DNA of 64,000 nucleotides from Blastobasis lacticolella (Eukaryota; Arthropoda; Insecta; Lepidoptera; Blastobasidae): contig LR990056.1 in assembly GCA_905147135.1 (NCBI GenBank), forward strand, positions 5,838,001 through 5,902,000. Direction: 5' to 3'. This document shows positions 51,701 through 57,700 of the stretch, in pieces (the stretch's first letter is position 1; each line of letters begins with the position of its first letter). Made by a program: the position numbers and the translations under genes. The notes below the pieces were generated by a model that saw only the letters and a list, made by a program, of their open reading frames with translations, had not been told where the DNA came from and did no database searches.

Positions 51701-54700
51701 TGTTAAAGCCAGGTGGTAATGAGCAGACCAAAGAACCATAAAAATAAGTACCTACTGCGCGCACTCATTGCCTGCTTCTTACTGGATAGAAGCACTGAGA
51801 CAAACTATAGAGCTTCGATCCTGACCACACATCTTTTGCCTCTGTACCTAATGTTCATATACCTTCTCGGTTGAGGGCAGCCCTGACTAAAGTGAGATAC
51901 AAGCCATGAAAAATATTTCTAGTTTAAGGCCCTTATGCGATTTTTTTCGTCTTAGTTCCCCTGTCGCACCAACAAAATGTCGGAGTTCCTTTTTTCTTTT
52001 TTTCAATGCTTTATTAGGACAGTTTTCCGAGAAAATATGTTCTAGAATAAGAATATTTTTTACAGAGAGTCATACTATTCATTGTAAGATAGATTTAACA
52101 ACACTTACCCTAGCTTTATCGAAGAAAGGAGTCAACATGAACGCAAATGTGATGATCGTAAAACCAAATAGCAGCATCAGCAAGAAAATTAGGATGTAAG
52201 ACGAATGTTGGAACACCTGGAAAAACGGAATCATGTGATAAGTTTGAGGCTAAAAAAACACGTACATTACAAATATAAAAATAAATCTTACCTTCAAAGT
52301 AAAGAGAAGCACCGTGCTAACTATGGAGAGAATCGTTACGAAAACTGCGTAGATCAAGAACCAAGAGCCCCTGGAACATAATGAATGGAACGAATGTATG
52401 ACATAGTTATTATAAAATCCAGACCTTCTAAAATTAGCGTCAGAAACTTTTTTATGTCAATCGGAAGGACGGACAGTACGATAGCGCAAGTTGCACTCGC
52501 GCGCGATAAGCGAGAAAAGGCGCAACATAGATGCTGCTATCTCTTTCATCTTAGTATTGAGAGAAGGAAGCAAACGCTCTCTTGTGGCGCGAGCTGTGTC
52601 GCAGACACACTTGTGATAGCCATGCAGACAAGCGAGCCAGCAGATGGATGAAGCTTACCAATAAACCGAATCCTTGAGCCCCATAATCCTCATGCCCTCC
52701 CGGATCTTCTTCTCTTTCTCCCCGACCACGAACATCAGCAGGTAGGTGATGAACTGTGACAGCGTCATCACCATGTACATGGGCATGATCACGCGGAAGA
52801 TCACCAGCCAGTCGCCTGTGTGTTGCCTCTTGGGGAACTGTCGGAGGTCTATTCGCGGAGGGGGGAACGATTGCCCTGTGTCCAGCTGGAAGGGTGAGGA
52901 GTTTCTTTTAATGCTTGCTTTTAAGGCCATGGCTACACGGTTTTAAATCAGGTGACCTTGCTTCAACCAACCAATCAACAACAGCGGTTTGCAACCAATT
53001 TTCTTTGACCGCAGTCGTTCATTGGTTGGTTGGAGCAGGGTCATCTATTTTATAACCGTGTAGCCAGGGCCTAGTTTTCGATGCTTTACATGCTTCGTAA
53101 AGTAATACTAACATACACACTACTGCTCTGTCAGTATCTGTGGTTATATGGCACGTCGTTGCTACTTATTTTATTTAGGTTTAGAGTGGGGCCTGTAATT
53201 GGGGAAATAAATTTAAACGTAGACTCCTCAGAGTATCTGAAGTTACCTGATCTGATCCTAATGCTCTAAAGTGCTTAAACTCAAAGAAATATTAATTTTA
53301 AGTTACAATCCATAATCAATGAATTATGTCATCGCGAAATTATCGTTAGATGTTTTGATACCGGGCATTTCCTTCATACTGGGGCGTCGTAAACGATCGT
53401 AATGTCAATGTCAAGTATACCGACTGGACACGACGGTATGCACCATAGCCTCCTTCATCTACAAGCCATGCTGTAGCACGGAACGGCAACGTCGCTGTGA
53501 ACCGATTCACTCATTGTTTACATGTCAATGAGCGGGAATATTTTGAATTTTAAGCTAATAAATTTAAAATATATTATCAAAACTATAAATAAACGAATTG
53601 TATGGACCATCTACGAAGGTAAATAAAAGTAAATATATTTATAATTGCGCCAAATATGGATAAATACGATTAGTAAAAAACAATCCTCGATCATTTTTGT
53701 TGTTAGCATTTTACTTATTTTATCATTCAAATTCTGTTTTAAAATAGTAATATTTCTCCAACAGATGCCTAGGCGTTGTTGCATAGAAAAATGTAGGTCA
53801 AACTACGATGTAACGCTAAAAAACGGACAAGAGGCTGTGCCGACTTTTTCGTTTCCAAAGAATGAATATCTTTTTAAAAAATGGACTTCTGCTATTTCCC
53901 GAGCGAACTGGAGTCCCACTGTTGGTTCCTTCGTATGTAGTAAACATTTTAGCGAAGAGGAAGTTATCACAACAACTAAAATATACCACGGTGATGGCAG
54001 CGTTGAAAAGGTACCAGTAAAACGCGCTCGTCTAGTGACTGGTGCGATACCCCGTATATTTCCTAGTTTGCCCAAACTTTTAAATAAAGCATGCCCCAAG
54101 ACTAGAACTGATCCAGAAAAACGACGGCAAAAATGGATTCGAAGGCAAAAAGAAAAAGAAAATTTAAAGTTAAAAAGTGATGAGATTAAGAGCTTTAGTG
54201 AGCTACAGGAAGGTCTTACATTTAAAACAGAATTGTATTGTGGGTGGCGTTTAGGATATGGTGACCAGTTCATGTATTTTTATACTTTAAACGATGATGT
54301 TCCCGTCAAAGTGCTCAACAATATTATTGTACCTATCTCCCTGATTTGTATATAGTTACTTAGTCCTGTACATATGTATCAATGTATAAAATGTATTATA
54401 TTAATGAATAAATTACTTAAATTAGGCAATATTTTGTCTAGCTTTATTTCCTAATAGCTTTTGGCATACGGTAGGCAAACAGGCAAGCGGGCCACCTGAT
54501 GAAAAGCGGTCAGCGCTGCCTATAGACTTTAAATAGAAAGTAGCCTATGTTTTAATCCAGGCGGTAACCTGGCTACCTACAAAATTTCATCCAAATCCGT
54601 TCATCCGTTTAGGCGTGAAGAGGTAACAAATATACCCACAAACATTCGCATTTATAGTATTAGTAGGATAACGTTCCAGGCCCGCGCCCGCAGGAACCAC

Positions 54701-57700
54701 ATTTAAATTTAGAATAAATTATAGCATATATACTGTTCTGGGTTACATGCTATATTACTGCCAAATTTCATCCAAATCCGTTCATCCGTTTAGGCGTGAA
54801 AAGGTAACAAACATACCCACAAACTTGCGCATTTATAGTATTAGTAGGATAATGTTCCAGACCCGCGCCCGCGGGAACCACAAATAATTATGGGATTAAA
54901 TATAGCCTATATACTATTCTGGGTTATATGCTACATTACTGCCAAATTTCATTTAAATCTGTTGGGTAAATTTTGCATGACGAAGTAACATTCATCCACC
55001 CAAACTTCCATCAAGCCTTTCAAACTTTCGCATTTATGTTATTAATAGGGTAATAGGATATAATCCAAGTAGGTAGATAGGTAAATAGTACAGGAATCTA
55101 TCCAATTTCATATTATCTAACTAATGCATATACTCAATCACTTAAATAACTAATAACATTAAACGACGACGACCGCGAAGAAAGTTCTACAGTAATTTTC
55201 AGGTACACTAAAATTTAAAAAAGCGACGTTGTCAAACTTCTGCGCATGGCTTGTAGATGAAGGAGGCTATGTATGCACTCGATTAATTTTGTTTGAAAAT
55301 AATAATACATTAATTTTTCATTTTATTAAATTAAAACCACGTGGACTTAGTTATTGATTAGTTAACAGGTCTATATTTTGATTGTTTGCCCTGTTTCAGG
55401 CCCCACACTGTATACCCTGCTCGTATGAAAAAAGCAATACATTTAAAAGAAGTTCTGTTCATTTGCACCTAAAGATAATTCAACCATTATCATATAAATT
55501 CACTACTCTACTGGACCTAATTCTCAAAGGAAATTCTATTCTCATCATTTCCTTGCCCTTATACCATTAATTTGGGGTCGGCACAGTATTTTCTTTCTTC
55601 ATTCATCCCTATCCGCTGTCATATCAACGCTCACCTCTTGCTAACTGATATCCCTAATCACACAATCCATCCATCTTTTCTTTGGTCTTCCCCTTCCTGC
55701 TTATCCATCCACATTCATATTCAATACCCTTCTGATGACATTATAAAGGAAAGGATATTCTATTCTATCCGTGTTAAATATTCCCTTATATCTACTCCTT
55801 ATACTCAAATACCTTGATCTTCACGTAATCGATGAGCGTCTGCAAGGCCAGGAAACCGGAGTAGTAGTACTGCAGCACTGGGCACGTGTCCTCCCGGTGG
55901 ACCTCCGAGAGCGGGATCAGCTGACCGCCCCGGGACCAGTCCGAGGACCAGTCCTTGACCGCGGGCCGTTCCCGGCACTTCACCGGTGACGTCATCAGCG
56001 CGCGAGTGGACGGAGTGCCGACGGTGGAGGGGTTCGTGCGGATCGTGTATCTGTGGAGTGACAGGGGGTTAGTGGATTGACTGATTGATTGGAGTAATGA
56101 GTAAATTTTGCTTTCTCATACAAAAGAGTTGGAGGTCAACGTTGATGTCTTTTGTAAGTATTATTGAGTTATCCGCTTTTCACCTCAAGGATGCTGAAGA
56201 TCGAGCGAAGTGGGCTAGGAAGAGTAGGAAGGCGGACCCCGCGCCCTCGCATGCCGCGCGGGAGCGCAACCGGGTTATAACGCCAAGATGAGGATGGTGA
56301 TAGAATTATCCGTTTTTATTACTTTAATTTGAACGCGGGTAAACGTTCTTTTATCATTTAAATATGCAGGAGTGAACTAGACTGGGATCGGATGCAAGGT
56401 GTAAACGCTCTTCATTAAGTCTGCCAAGTGTCTGGAAAAGCGTAACTCTCTTCTTTATTTTCTAGTGTATCGTAAAAACTTCGACATTTCCTGGGTAACA
56501 TGAAGCTAAAACACAGTTAGCAACCCGCCTTATCATTATCATATCAGTCGAAAGACGCCCACTACGGGCATGAGCTCCGAAAGACCAGCCCTGTCATCTG
56601 TGTTGTCCGAATCGATAGCACCTCAACCTACCCTTTTTAAACGGACTGTATCAGTATTCTACGCGCATCCATAGTGACGCCAGCTCATTTTATACTGTTC
56701 GCGCGTCTTCCGTACCCACCTCAAAGGCTCCCCAAAAGCTCCAGGATCGCTATGGAAGATCACGGCGATGGGGAAGTTCCTCGCGTCGTTGTGGTACGCG
56801 TCGTTCAGATCCGTCGTGTTGTTGTAGCGCACCCAGTTGATGGCGTGCTGCCCGGAGTCTACGAGCAGCTCGTTTATGTCGTCAAGCAGGCCCTATGGGA
56901 GGAAAATTTTATTTAGGGAACCCACTGTAATCCAGGCGGACCCTGGGCCCTTGCGTGCCGCGCGGGGGTGCAAACGGGACATAACGCCAAGATGATGACG
57001 ACTGTAATCCAGCGTCACATCGACTGTCGTAGCATATGCTGAGTGTGGCCCCATTGGACTCTCCACATGGCATGAGCAACGAGATTAGACTGTCTTTTTT
57101 TCGTCAATTTATCTCTTATTTATTTATGTTGTGCCCTGTGTCTGAGTGGGATAAACGTTATTTATTTATTTATCTATAAAATTGATCGGATGACTGAAGT
57201 TTGCGTCTCATTGACGCTGAATCACTGTCAAATAGCAAAACCTATACATATTGATTCAAATAAGCCGCCCATACAGACGTACGTGATTTCTGCCCGATAT
57301 GTTCTAAATGTTTAGCAATTTTGTTTTCTATACTAATGGCAGAAAGTTAATTTTAGTATTTGTAAACAATCACGCAGCGTCCGTCTCGTCACCACGCAGT
57401 CATCGTGTAGTTCCCACCTAGTCACCGCGCCTACATCGCGCGCCAATATGGTCGGCTGCGCGATTTAGGCGGGATTCCTATGCGGTGACTTGGCGGACGC
57501 GACGCGTAGATACGCGACGTGTAAACGGGCCCTAAGACGTCATAGACGAAATGGTCCACGCAGAATAAAGTACAGGTAAGCTTAGTTAATTAATTAAACT
57601 GTAATTACGTCAGTTAACAGGGTTATGGACCACCCAAGGGAGACTATACATTCATCACTTTAATTTAGTTATTAATCACAAGATTCTTTCAAAGTAGTAA

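Larger units (their letters stand above)
53444..55271 (+). mobile_element. P-element-like transposon with THAP domain (28-bp TIRs)
   Basis: Terminal inverted repeats of 28 bases, perfect (53,444-53,471 and 55,244-55,271), start CATAGCCTCC. Flanking TATGCAC on both sides (53,437-53,443 and 55,272-55,278) gives a 7-bp target duplication, or 8 bp if the terminal G of the right end is counted. Inside is a THAP open frame on the strand opposite to the host gene. P-type elements have THAP N-termini, inverted repeats near 30 bp and 8-bp duplications. The catalytic transposase region is missing, so it is an internally deleted copy in intron 4. Confidence 0.85.

Noticed and set aside
53645..53763. N-terminal extension of the THAP frame
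   Set aside because: A THAP domain normally starts at the Met directly before the first Cys (53,764); the upstream part is hydrophobic AT-rich text.
53764..54355. Host THAP transcription factor
   Set aside because: It is enclosed by 28-bp inverted repeats and a target duplication and lies antisense in an ABCA intron, so a transposon origin is far more likely.
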